Part shown: in pieces, positions 1 to 4,949 of the stretch | Numbering within the stretch: the stretch's first letter is position 1 | Layout of the letters: the number at the start of each line of letters is the position of its first letter | DNA from: Paraliomyxa sp041600735 | GTDB lineage: Bacteria > Myxococcota_A > Polyangia > Nannocystales > Nannocystaceae | NCBI GenBank assembly: GCA_041600735.1 | Contig: JBFIJN010000384.1 | Coordinates: 1-8,756, forward strand | Reading direction: 5' to 3' | Length of the DNA stretch: 8,756 bases | The notes under the pieces: generated by a model | Seen by the model: the letters and a program-made list of their open reading frames with translations, nothing else | What the model was told of the DNA's origin: nothing | The model's database searches: none | Made by a program: the position numbers and the translations under genes

Positions 1-446
1 AGCTCGAGCACCACCTGATAGCTGAGCGGCAGCAAGCGCAGCCCCTGGACCAGCAGGCTGGTCTCGGCCGCCTCGGCCATCACCGCCCCTTGGCTGCGCG
101 CGCCCTCGAGGTAGTCGACACAGCACTCCTCGAAGTCCTCGCGCTCGATCTCCTGCTTGTGCCGCTTTTGGTAGTAGCGGCGCAGCTGGTTGAAGGCCAC
201 GCCAAACAGGTAGCTGCGAAAGCTCTTCGACGAGCGGATCCCCTGCAGGCCGTGCGTGCAGGCCAGCAGGGTCTCGCTCACGAGGTCCGACGCTTCGCTG
301 GCATCGGAGACCTTGTGCTCGAAGAAGCGCGAGAGCAGGCCGATGTAGCGGGCCATCAGCGCCTCGCCGGCCTCGCGCCGGCCCTCCTGCCAGCGCTCGA
401 GGAGCTGCCAGTCGGGGGTCTCGCCTGCTGCTACGGCCGTCGCCAT
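1..446 (-). CDS. ECF-type RNA polymerase sigma factor, 3' end outside the window
   Basis: Translating the minus strand from the ATG at 446-444 gives 148 residues with no stop before the window edge. Residues about 28-95 look like sigma-70 region 2: a helix around ALMARYIGLLSRFF, then the acidic/Leu stretch SEASDLVSETLLACTHGL, then FRSYLFGVAFNQLRRYYQKR, which matches the usual ECF pattern ending in an Arg/Lys-rich helix. Residues 136-148 (LRLLPLSYQVVLE) match the start of region 4, where the family has a similar LP..YR.V..L motif. The promoter-reading helix of region 4 is cut off. The start is firm: an in-frame TGA at 461-459 leaves this ATG as the first usable start. That TGA is also the stop of the upstream lipoprotein gene, 12 bases away, so the two genes are probably co-transcribed. 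ECF factors direct RNA polymerase to specific promoters, often for envelope stress or surface genes. No anti-sigma factor is visible; one could lie beyond the left edge. Confidence 0.88.
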   Translation of the reverse strand, partial: MATAVAAGETPDWQLLERWQEGRREAGEALMARYIGLLSRFFEHKVSDASEASDLVSETLLACTHGLQGIRSSKSFRSYLFGVAFNQLRRYYQKRHKQEIEREDFEECCVDYLEGARSQGAVMAEAAETSLLVQGLRLLPLSYQVVLE

Positions 447-458
447 GTCCGCGGTGGC

Positions 459-1316
459 TCAGCCAGGACCCGTGGTGCCGGTACCCGTTCCCGTTCCCGT
501 GCCCGTGCCCGTGGTGCCGCTGTCGCTACTGCTGCTGCTGCCGCTCTCGCTGCCGCTGCCGCTCTCGCTGCCCGTCGTGTCCTCGGGGATGAAGCACACG
601 CTCGTCGCCGGGGCGTTGGAGTTGCACTCCCAGCCCGGCTCGATGTCACACGCGCTGTTGCAGCCATCGCCGTCGATGAGGTTGCCGTCATCACACTGCT
701 CGGCGAAGCCGATCGTCACCCCGGGGATCGAGGTGTCGAACCACATCCCGTCGCCACACTTGGGGCCGCACAGATCCGCCGACTGCCCCGCGAAGCACTC
801 CCAGCCCGGCACGACCATGCAGTTGAGACAGCCCGCGCTGCCCATGCCGATGAGCTCGCCGTCGTCGCACTGCTCCTCGGGGTTGCGGAACCCATCGCCA
901 CAGGTGTGGCACACGCTCGGCTCGCCCTCGCAGATGTACTGCGGGTCGATGCGACAGCCCGAGCAGCCGTCGGCGATCGTCTCGTCGCCGTCGTCGCAAT
1001 CCTCTTCGGGATCGATCACCCCGTCGCCGCAGGTCTCGAGCGGCTCGCAGCTGCTCATCCACTCCATCGGCGTGGTGGGACCACCACTCGTGGCACCGTC
1101 GTCGTCGGAGGGAGCCTCGGGCGTGCAGCCCCACCCCATCTGCACGGTGCAGCTCGCTGCATCGCAGCCCTCGGGCGGGGGCAGGCCCTCGCAGGTCTCA
1201 CCCATCTCGAGCAGCCCGTTGCCGCACTCGGGGGGAGGCGGCGGCGCGGGGTCGTCTTTGCAGGAGAGGCTCAGCGAAGCGAGCGCGGCGGCAAGTAGGC
1301 AAAGGAACGGTCGCAT
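459..1316 (-). CDS. Cysteine-repeat lipoprotein with DUF4215/myxobacterial disulfide repeats and a Gly/Ser/Thr tail
   Basis: The 285-residue product begins MRPFLCLLAAALASLSLSC, an export signal ending at Cys19. The lipobox is imperfect (S-L-S before Cys), so lipidation is likely rather than certain. Pro/Glu-rich residues 23-30 follow. There are then four cysteine modules at about 31-64, 96-136, 139-183 and 187-241. Three carry the hallmark CGDG...E.CDDG...GC...C followed by a GWEC-like end, typical of the myxobacterial cysteine-rich repeat (DUF4215/TIGR02232-like). The first is a degenerate copy (CGNG, ETCEG). Residues 247-285 are a Gly/Ser/Glu then Gly/Thr low-complexity tail. The frame stays open upstream to 1424, but the signal peptide begins at this ATG. 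A GTG two codons earlier is also possible. The protein should sit on the cell surface or in the periplasm with several disulfides. The family is common in myxobacteria but its role is unknown. It lies 79 bases after the 113-residue gene and 12 bases before the sigma factor. Confidence 0.87.
   Translation of the reverse strand: MRPFLCLLAAALASLSLSCKDDPAPPPPPECGNGLLEMGETCEGLPPPEGCDAASCTVQMGWGCTPEAPSDDDGATSGGPTTPMEWMSSCEPLETCGDGVIDPEEDCDDGDETIADGCSGCRIDPQYICEGEPSVCHTCGDGFRNPEEQCDDGELIGMGSAGCLNCMVVPGWECFAGQSADLCGPKCGDGMWFDTSIPGVTIGFAEQCDDGNLIDGDGCNSACDIEPGWECNSNAPATSVCFIPEDTTGSESGSGSESGSSSSSDSGTTGTGTGTGTGTGTTGPG
484..513. repeat. Five tandem CCCGTK hexamers
   Basis: Five consecutive units read CCCGTT, CCCGTT, CCCGTG, CCCGTG, CCCGTG. 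On the minus strand they encode the Gly-Thr run at the C-terminus of the cysteine-repeat lipoprotein. The unit is a multiple of three, so gain or loss of copies would change tail length without shifting the frame. Confidence 0.85.
539..572. repeat. 18-bp direct duplication in the Ser/Gly/Glu tail
   Basis: The 16-mer TGCCGCTCTCGCTGCC occurs at 539-554 and again at 557-572, a period of 18 bases. It encodes part of the Ser-Gly-Glu-rich tail of the lipoprotein on the minus strand. Together with the neighbouring hexamer array it marks this end of the gene as prone to slippage. Confidence 0.75.
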
Positions 1317-1395
1317 GATCACGCGCCGCCATGCTCTCCCAAAGCGGGGCCGAGCGCCACGACCGCAGACAAGGTGTTTTTCTGGCTGCCTACCC

Positions 1396-1737
1396 CTACA
1401 GACCCTGCGCGAGGGGAGACCCACCGCTCGGCTGGCGCAGCAGCTGCCGCACCATGCGGACCACGGACTTCACCACGGGATGGCCCTTGATGAAGACCAC
1501 GCCCACCACGTGCTTCTCGTCACCCGAGACCAGCACGGCGTGATCACCGACGAGCACGCGCACGGACGGCTCGTTGGCGATCTGGCGCAGCTTGACCGCC
1601 TCGAGGACGATCGGCTTCCACTTCTCGTCACCGACCCATGCGGCTTCGCCGATGCCCTGCGCTTGCTCCGCAGTTTGGTCGAGTACCGCCACGATCCCAT
1701 CGTGACGCAGGACGCGCTCAATCTTGTTCATCACCAT
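1396..1737 (-). CDS. Small protein of unknown function, possibly Roadblock/LC7-like
   Basis: The product is 113 residues with no signal peptide or membrane segment, so it is probably cytoplasmic. I do not recognise it with certainty. The order of secondary structure suggested by the sequence is a helix (4-12), a strand (14-20), a helix (39-55), strands at 59-71 and 76-83, and a basic helix at 88-102, followed by a short SPLAQGL tail. This arrangement resembles small alpha/beta regulators such as Roadblock/LC7 proteins (MglB in myxobacteria), but that is only a fold-level impression. The open frame extends back to 2124, but the upstream part is compositionally unlike a protein and overlaps the divergent gene. 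I chose the ATG at 1737-1735, which has AGG-rich sequence about 8-17 bases ahead; a second ATG lies at 1731. Two in-frame TAG codons end the gene. It is the first gene of the leftward cluster and has its own candidate promoter. Confidence 0.68.
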   Translation of the reverse strand: MVMNKIERVLRHDGIVAVLDQTAEQAQGIGEAAWVGDEKWKPIVLEAVKLRQIANEPSVRVLVGDHAVLVSGDEKHVVGVVFIKGHPVVKSVVRMVRQLLRQPSGGSPLAQGL

Positions 1738-1769
1738 GTCGAAGACCTGATCCCCCGGCGGACTTGTGT

Positions 1770-1803
1770 GGTGCCCATCGCCGACGTTCGGCGACCACGC
1801 ACC
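1770..1803. promoter_or_regulatory. 34-bp interrupted dyad at the predicted transcription start
   Basis: A perfect 7-bp inverted repeat, TCGCCGA (1778-1784) and TCGGCGA (1788-1794), is separated by 3 bases. It is extended by an outer pair, GGTGC (1770-1774) and GCACC (1799-1803), across internal loops of 3 and 4 bases. It begins at the predicted start site of the 113-residue gene, so it could be an operator or a stem-loop at the 5' end of the mRNA. Confidence 0.45.
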
Positions 1804-1805
1804 TT

Positions 1806-1835
1806 CTTTTACTAAAGCCACCCGGGGCGCGTCAA
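1806..1835 (-). promoter_or_regulatory. Candidate sigma-70-type promoter for the leftward cluster
   Basis: Reading the minus strand, TTGACG (1835-1830) is followed after 18 bases by TAAAAG (1811-1806). That matches the -35 consensus at 5 of 6 and the -10 at 4 of 6. The predicted start of transcription is near 1799, giving a leader of about 60 bases before the ATG at 1737. The T/A-rich patch stands out in a very GC-rich region. No transcript evidence is available. Confidence 0.42.
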
Positions 1836-1990
1836 TCACGCTGCGGGCTTCGCGTCGTCGTGGATCGCGTCGGGTCCGCCGATCGTCGTTCCTCGCGTCG
1901 CCCGCCGAATTCGACGTGCTCGCGCAAATCACGCAGGTTTGCCGACCACGTCTCGGCGCGAGCGCGAGCGGGTTGTCGTAAGAACCCCCG

Positions 1991-3541
1991 GTGCTTCGTC
2001 GCGCCTGCCTGGTCGCCGCGCTGCTCGCCGGCTGCACGGAGGCCCCACCTCCGCCCCCGGCGGCCGTGGGCACGCGCATGGCCGTGCCGCTGCCGCGCAC
2101 GGTGAGCGACGACCCCACGCGCATCGTGGTGCATCACGCCGACCAGCTCGAGCTGGTGGACCTCTCGCAGGTGCGCTTCCTCGATCTCGCGATGTCGCCC
2201 GCCGACCAAGTGGGCTTCCTCGAGGAGATCGATCCCGCCACCGCCTGCACGCGGCTCGATCTCGTGCAGCTGGCCACCAAGACCCCCGCGCTGCGAAGGC
2301 TCCGCATCTCGGGCTGCCAGGGTGCAGTGCACGCGGGGCTGGGGGCCTTTGGCGAGCGCCTCGCCTCGCTCGAGCTCGCCGACCTCGTGCTCGATGGCGT
2401 GACCGTGGGCAACCTCGTGGGCCTCACCGGGCTCCACACGCTCGCGCTCACCCGCGTGGACGCGGGGCCCGATCCCATGAAGCCGCTGCGCACGATCCCG
2501 CTGCGGCACCTCGTGCTCCGCGACCTCCAGACCGACAGCGACGTGGCGCTGATCCTCGACCTGTGGCCCCGCACGCTCACCCAGGTGGAGCTCGCCGGCG
2601 ACTGGGCCGGGCACAAAGCCATGCTCACCCTCGCCAAGGCGCAGGCGCTGCAGGTGCTCGAGCTGCGGGACACGCGAGTGGCCAACTTCTCGCTCAATCA
2701 GATCAAGCTCTTGCCGCAGCTGCGCGACGTGACCTTCGACGGCAGCACCTTCAACGACAACAGCCCGCTCTACTTCCGCGAGCTGCCCGTGGAGCGGTTC
2801 TCGTGCACGTGTCGAAAGCTCGGCGACGTGGGCCTGCGATCGCTGCGCCACACCAAGACCATCCGCCGCCTCGAGCTGCGCGAGACCGCGGTGACCGGCC
2901 CCGGGCTCGCCGTGCTCGGCGAGCTGGCCTTGCTGGAGTCGCTGGTGCTGCTCGATCGCGACGTGGGCGAGGAAGGCTTCGGGCACCTGGCGCAGCTCAG
3001 CAAGCTCGAGCTGTTGGAGCTGTCCGGGCCGATCGCCGATCCGAGCATGAAGGGGCTGGGCAAGCTGGTGGGGCTGAAGACGCTGCGGCTCTCGCACCCG
3101 CAGATCGATGATCGCATCACAGCGGTGCTGGCCCAGCTGCCGCGGCTCGAGTGGCTCGATCTGGGCGGGACTGCGATCACCGATGAAGGGCTCGTGGGGC
3201 TGGCGGAGCTCACTGCACTGAAGACGCTGCACCTGCATCACACGCGGATCACCAACCGCGGCCTCGCGCACCTCGCCAAGCTGACCGCGCTCGAGGAGCT
3301 CACGCTGCACTCGACCGATCTGGTGGACGCCGGCGTGACGCACCTGGCTGGGCTCACCAAGCTGCACACACTGCGGCTCGATCGCACGCTCATCACCGAT
3401 GCGGCGATCGATACGCTGGTGCAGCTGAAGGCGCTGCGACGGCTGAATCTCGCGTATACGGTGGTGACGGGGGCGGGGGTGGATCGGCTGCGCGTGCTGC
3501 CGGAGCTCGAGGTGCTCGAGCTCGAGGGGATTCGCGGGTAG
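1991..3541 (+). CDS. Leucine-rich-repeat lipoprotein
   Basis: The product is 516 residues and starts at a GTG. An in-frame TAA at 1979-1981 leaves no earlier start, and the N-terminus MLRRACLVAALLAGC is a clear lipoprotein signal with lipobox LAGC (Cys15). A short Pro-rich spacer follows at 19-24. Residues about 50-290 hold irregular leucine-rich segments. From 291 to 505 there are nine regular repeats of 23-24 residues of the form L..L.L..T.ITD.GL..L..L.., for example at 386-409, 410-433, 434-457 and 458-481, then a half repeat to the end. This repeat class builds a curved solenoid used for protein binding. The protein is probably anchored to a membrane and facing the periplasm or outside. 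It has no enzyme domain. A short, Cys-containing break at about 262-280 (SCTC) separates the irregular and regular halves. The partner is unknown. The gene is divergent from the 113-residue gene and has no strong Shine-Dalgarno sequence. Confidence 0.92.
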   Translation: MLRRACLVAALLAGCTEAPPPPPAAVGTRMAVPLPRTVSDDPTRIVVHHADQLELVDLSQVRFLDLAMSPADQVGFLEEIDPATACTRLDLVQLATKTPALRRLRISGCQGAVHAGLGAFGERLASLELADLVLDGVTVGNLVGLTGLHTLALTRVDAGPDPMKPLRTIPLRHLVLRDLQTDSDVALILDLWPRTLTQVELAGDWAGHKAMLTLAKAQALQVLELRDTRVANFSLNQIKLLPQLRDVTFDGSTFNDNSPLYFRELPVERFSCTCRKLGDVGLRSLRHTKTIRRLELRETAVTGPGLAVLGELALLESLVLLDRDVGEEGFGHLAQLSKLELLELSGPIADPSMKGLGKLVGLKTLRLSHPQIDDRITAVLAQLPRLEWLDLGGTAITDEGLVGLAELTALKTLHLHHTRITNRGLAHLAKLTALEELTLHSTDLVDAGVTHLAGLTKLHTLRLDRTLITDAAIDTLVQLKALRRLNLAYTVVTGAGVDRLRVLPELEVLELEGIRG

Positions 3542-3575
3542 CGGGCGGGCGCGGGTCGATGCGGCAGCGCCCCGC
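3541..3575. terminator. Candidate hairpin in the convergent gap
   Basis: GGGCGC (3547-3552) pairs with GCGCCC (3567-3572) around a 14-base loop, and two further pairs form if C3573 is bulged. It begins at the stop of the leucine-rich-repeat gene, in the 60-bp gap between two convergent genes. There is no T-tract, so intrinsic termination is uncertain. Confidence 0.3.
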
Positions 3576-3609
3576 TCAGGGCCATCCGCGAACGACCCGG
3601 CTCAGGGCC
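3574..3609. repeat. 10-bp direct repeat at the convergent gene ends
   Basis: GCTCAGGGCC occurs at 3574-3583 and again at 3600-3609. The second copy covers the TGA stop of the leftward ten-cysteine gene. It may be chance, or the trace of a small duplication. Confidence 0.4.
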
Positions 3610-3994
3610 CGCAGGCGTCGAGTTGCTGCTCGCGGCGCTCGCATGCGGGGGAGCCCGCGGGAAGCTCCTCGTCGGCGACGCCGTCGCACTCGGCCTCGCG
3701 CACCCAGCAGCGGCGTACCTCGATCTGCTCGGCCCAGCAGGGGTCGTCGGGGAGGGACTCGAGCGCGTCGTCGATGCAGGTCTCCTCGCAGGTCTCCTTG
3801 GGGATGCCCATGGTGAGATCGCACTGGGCGAGGCGGTAGCACTTGAAGGAGCACAGGCCGAGCGCGTAGACCCATGCGTCGACGGTGGGGCCGGGGTTGG
3901 GGAGGTCGATGGGGGTGCGACCGCAGCTTGCCAAGGCCGACGCGAGCGCGAGCGACAGCGCGAGCGCGGCTCGGGAGGTCGGTGCGGTCGGCAT
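3602..3994 (-). CDS. Ten-cysteine lipoprotein, copy A
   Basis: The product is 130 residues. Residues 1-24 are a lipoprotein signal ending in LASC with Cys24 as the lipidated residue. After a Pro-rich spacer (28-37) comes a compact domain with ten cysteines at 48, 52, 58, 69, 73, 86, 96, 103, 118 and 128. The intervals between them are 3, 5, 10, 3, 12, 9, 6, 14 and 9 residues. The even number suggests five disulfides, which fits an exported protein. The gene at 4367-4846 has the same ten cysteines, with the last four intervals identical and DPC and RC motifs shared. That match is the best evidence that this frame is real, because a longer frame (to 4337) overlaps on the same strand. I do not recognise the family by name; similar short Cys-rich lipoproteins are frequent in myxobacteria. 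A TTGACA at 4034-4029 lies at a suitable distance upstream, but the -10 sequence is poor. Confidence 0.8.
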   Translation of the reverse strand: MPTAPTSRAALALSLALASALASCGRTPIDLPNPGPTVDAWVYALGLCSFKCYRLAQCDLTMGIPKETCEETCIDDALESLPDDPCWAEQIEVRRCWVREAECDGVADEELPAGSPACERREQQLDACGP

Positions 3995-4166
3995 GGGTCT
4001 CTGGGAGAGGACCGTCTTTGGCGGGGGCTGTCAACAAGACCGTCGTGCTGCGGTCGAGGCCAATGCGCGATCGTCCGGCAGTGGTACCGATGGTCTGGTG
4101 CTCGGCGAGCCCGCGCGTGACCCGTCCGGGCCAGTTCGCGGAATTCGGGGCGTAGCGACCGGTTTG

Positions 4167-4210
4167 CTGACTCTTTCGAAAAAGCGCTTCTCGCCGTGGG
4201 GGAGAGTCAG
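4167..4210. repeat. Inverted repeat CTGACTCT/AGAGTCAG
   Basis: The arms at 4167-4174 and 4203-4210 are perfect over 8 bases and would extend to 11 in RNA with two G-U pairs. Inside lies a second small dyad, AAGCGCTT (4182-4189). Read leftward, it sits about 160 bases after the end of the second ten-cysteine gene and might help end that transcript, but no T-run follows. Function unknown. Confidence 0.35.
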
Positions 4211-4238
4211 GACTTTGCCGACGAATCGATCGCAAAAG

Positions 4239-4259
4239 GTCGTTGACGCGGCCAACGAC
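4239..4259. promoter_or_regulatory. Candidate operator overlapping the -35 element
   Basis: GTCGTTG (4239-4245) and CAACGAC (4253-4259) form a perfect 7-bp inverted repeat around 7 bases. It covers the -35 hexamer and the first part of the spacer of the promoter at 4243-4271. Such placement is typical of repressor sites; the binding protein is unknown. Confidence 0.4.
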
Positions 4260-4271
4260 TTCCGTTCTACT
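4243..4271 (+). promoter_or_regulatory. Candidate sigma-70-type promoter pointing right
   Basis: TTGACG (4243-4248) and TCTACT (4266-4271) are 17 bases apart, matching the consensus at 5 of 6 and 4 of 6. An A-rich stretch lies just upstream (4234-4237). Transcription would start near 4278 and run antisense through the second ten-cysteine gene. The next rightward coding start is at 4950. Confidence 0.48.
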
Positions 4272-4366
4272 CAGGCATAGGGGTCTTGACGCCTTGTCTC
4301 GACGGATAGCAGGCCATCGGACCGAATCTCCAACCAACCGAAGCTGCGCGGATCGAGTGTGGTCTC

Positions 4367-4846
4367 TCAGTCATCATCGCCTGAGCGTTCGTGGCGCAGC
4401 CGGCATTCGTCGAATACGACGATGAGGTCATGACAAGTTGTACCTGGTGCCGCTGTAAGAACGGAAAAGTACTCGCCGCAGCTCAGTCGTTCGTCCCGAC
4501 AGCGAAAGAACTCGTCTTCCGCGGCGAAGCACGGATCGTTGAAATCCTCGGTTTGATGCTCGATGCACCCTTGGACAGAACAGTCTTCATATCCTTCTGG
4601 AACAAGACCGGCTTCTGCACACACATCGTATCTAGCACATCTATCTTCACATAACGCGCGCACGTAGACATCGGCATCCGCACCATGGTCCGTCGACACC
4701 AAGGGACCACAAGCTAGGCATGTGACAAAATGGTAAGTTGCGAGACGATGCAGATGCCGGACAACACCTGCAGTCAGCCTCCTTGCCCGCGTGCAGCACG
4801 GTCTAGCAGATCCATCGTTGGGGTGGTGTTGGAAGTCCGAGGCCAT
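4367..4846 (-). CDS. Ten-cysteine lipoprotein, copy B, with a probable frameshift in the signal peptide
   Basis: As an open frame from the ATG at 4846 this gives 159 residues. Residues 66-148 carry ten cysteines with intervals of 3, 5, 12, 4, 11, 9, 6, 14 and 9, aligning with copy A at 3602-3994. Shared features include the DA.VY lead-in, a DPC motif and an RC motif. The first 45 residues do not look like a signal peptide, although LACG at 44-47 lines up with the lipid-attachment Cys of copy A. In another frame, a perfect AAGGAGG ribosome site (4784-4778) stands 10 bases before a GTG at 4767. That GTG opens 17 residues, MLSGICIVSQLTILSHA, and stops at 4716-4714. Restoring one missing base would join this hydrophobic start to LACG and give about 133 residues, close to the 130 of copy A. 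The gene is therefore either recently broken, a sequencing error, or translated from an odd start. GC here is about 50-58%, well below its neighbours. Confidence 0.66.
   Translation of the reverse strand: MASDFQHHPNDGSARPCCTRARRLTAGVVRHLHRLATYHFVTCLACGPLVSTDHGADADVYVRALCEDRCARYDVCAEAGLVPEGYEDCSVQGCIEHQTEDFNDPCFAAEDEFFRCRDERLSCGEYFSVLTAAPGTTCHDLIVVFDECRLRHERSGDDD
4778..4784 (-). promoter_or_regulatory. Perfect Shine-Dalgarno inside the copy B frame
   Basis: AAGGAGG on the minus strand is followed after 10 bases by GTG at 4767-4765. It lies well inside the long open frame that starts at 4846 and in a different frame from it. It marks the probable true start of the ten-cysteine gene and supports a single-base frameshift downstream. 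Confidence 0.55.
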
Positions 4847-4860
4847 ACCAGGTGGGAATC

Positions 4861-4889
4861 AGGATACTCGACGATCCGCCTGTCGTCAA
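4861..4889 (-). promoter_or_regulatory. Candidate sigma-70-type promoter for ten-cysteine copy B
   Basis: On the minus strand, TTGACG (4889-4884) and TATCCT (4866-4861) are separated by exactly 17 bases, with 5 of 6 and 4 of 6 consensus matches. Transcription would start near 4853. That leaves only about 7 bases before the ATG at 4846 but about 86 before the GTG at 4767, so it favours the GTG as the real start. Confidence 0.5.
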
Positions 4890-4949
4890 TCCTGAGTGCC
4901 TAGGCCCAAGCTCGGTCGCTCGAGTCAATTCAAGAAAGCCAGATCGACA

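Larger units (their letters stand above)
3995..4366. other. Gene-free region between the two ten-cysteine genes
   Basis: No frame here has a convincing start, codon pattern or protein features. GC drops near 4140 from about 73% to about 58%. The region holds an 8-bp inverted repeat (4167-4174 with 4203-4210), an A/T-rich patch at 4171-4182, and a rightward promoter-like site at 4243-4271. I see no tRNA or other recognisable RNA gene. Confidence 0.6.

Noticed and set aside
90..1298. Long rightward open frame of 402 codons opposite the sigma factor and lipoprotein
   Set aside because: It is Ala/Arg-rich with no domain, and lies antisense to two genes with clear signal, cysteine repeats and sigma motifs. 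Typical of high-GC antisense frames.
445..1815. Rightward open frame of 456 codons
   Set aside because: Its start reads Pro/Val and Pro/Leu repeats that are the reverse of the Gly/Thr/Ser tail codons. It crosses two leftward genes and has no protein features of its own.
1738..2124. Upstream extension of the 113-residue gene to an ATG at 2124
   Set aside because: The added 129 residues overlap the divergent leucine-rich-repeat gene and the promoter region, and have no protein-like pattern.
1832..3367. Leftward open frame of 511 codons
   Set aside because: It is the antisense of the leucine-rich repeats and is filled with Gln, Glu and His produced by reversed Leu codons.
4006..4034. TTGACA upstream of ten-cysteine copy A on the minus strand
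   Set aside because: The sequence 17 bases on is TCCTCT, a poor -10, and it would leave a leader of only a few bases. Not strong enough to list as a promoter.
4286..4291. Second rightward TTGACG just downstream of the first
   Set aside because: No -10-like hexamer lies 16-18 bases further on; the nearest, GATAGC, is only 13 away.
4315..4335. GGACCGAATCTCC-like sequence resembling a tRNA T-arm
   Set aside because: The TTC of the T-loop is missing, and no acceptor, D or anticodon stems could be found around it.
3576..4337. Leftward frame of 253 codons overlapping ten-cysteine copy A
   Set aside because: It is Arg-rich with no motif, while the other frame has a lipobox and cysteines shared with the paralog.
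4391..4654. Rightward frame of 87 codons downstream of the promoter at 4243-4271
   Set aside because: It is antisense to the ten-cysteine domain, starts with GTG without a ribosome site, and has no recognisable features. Kept only as a possible transcribed region.
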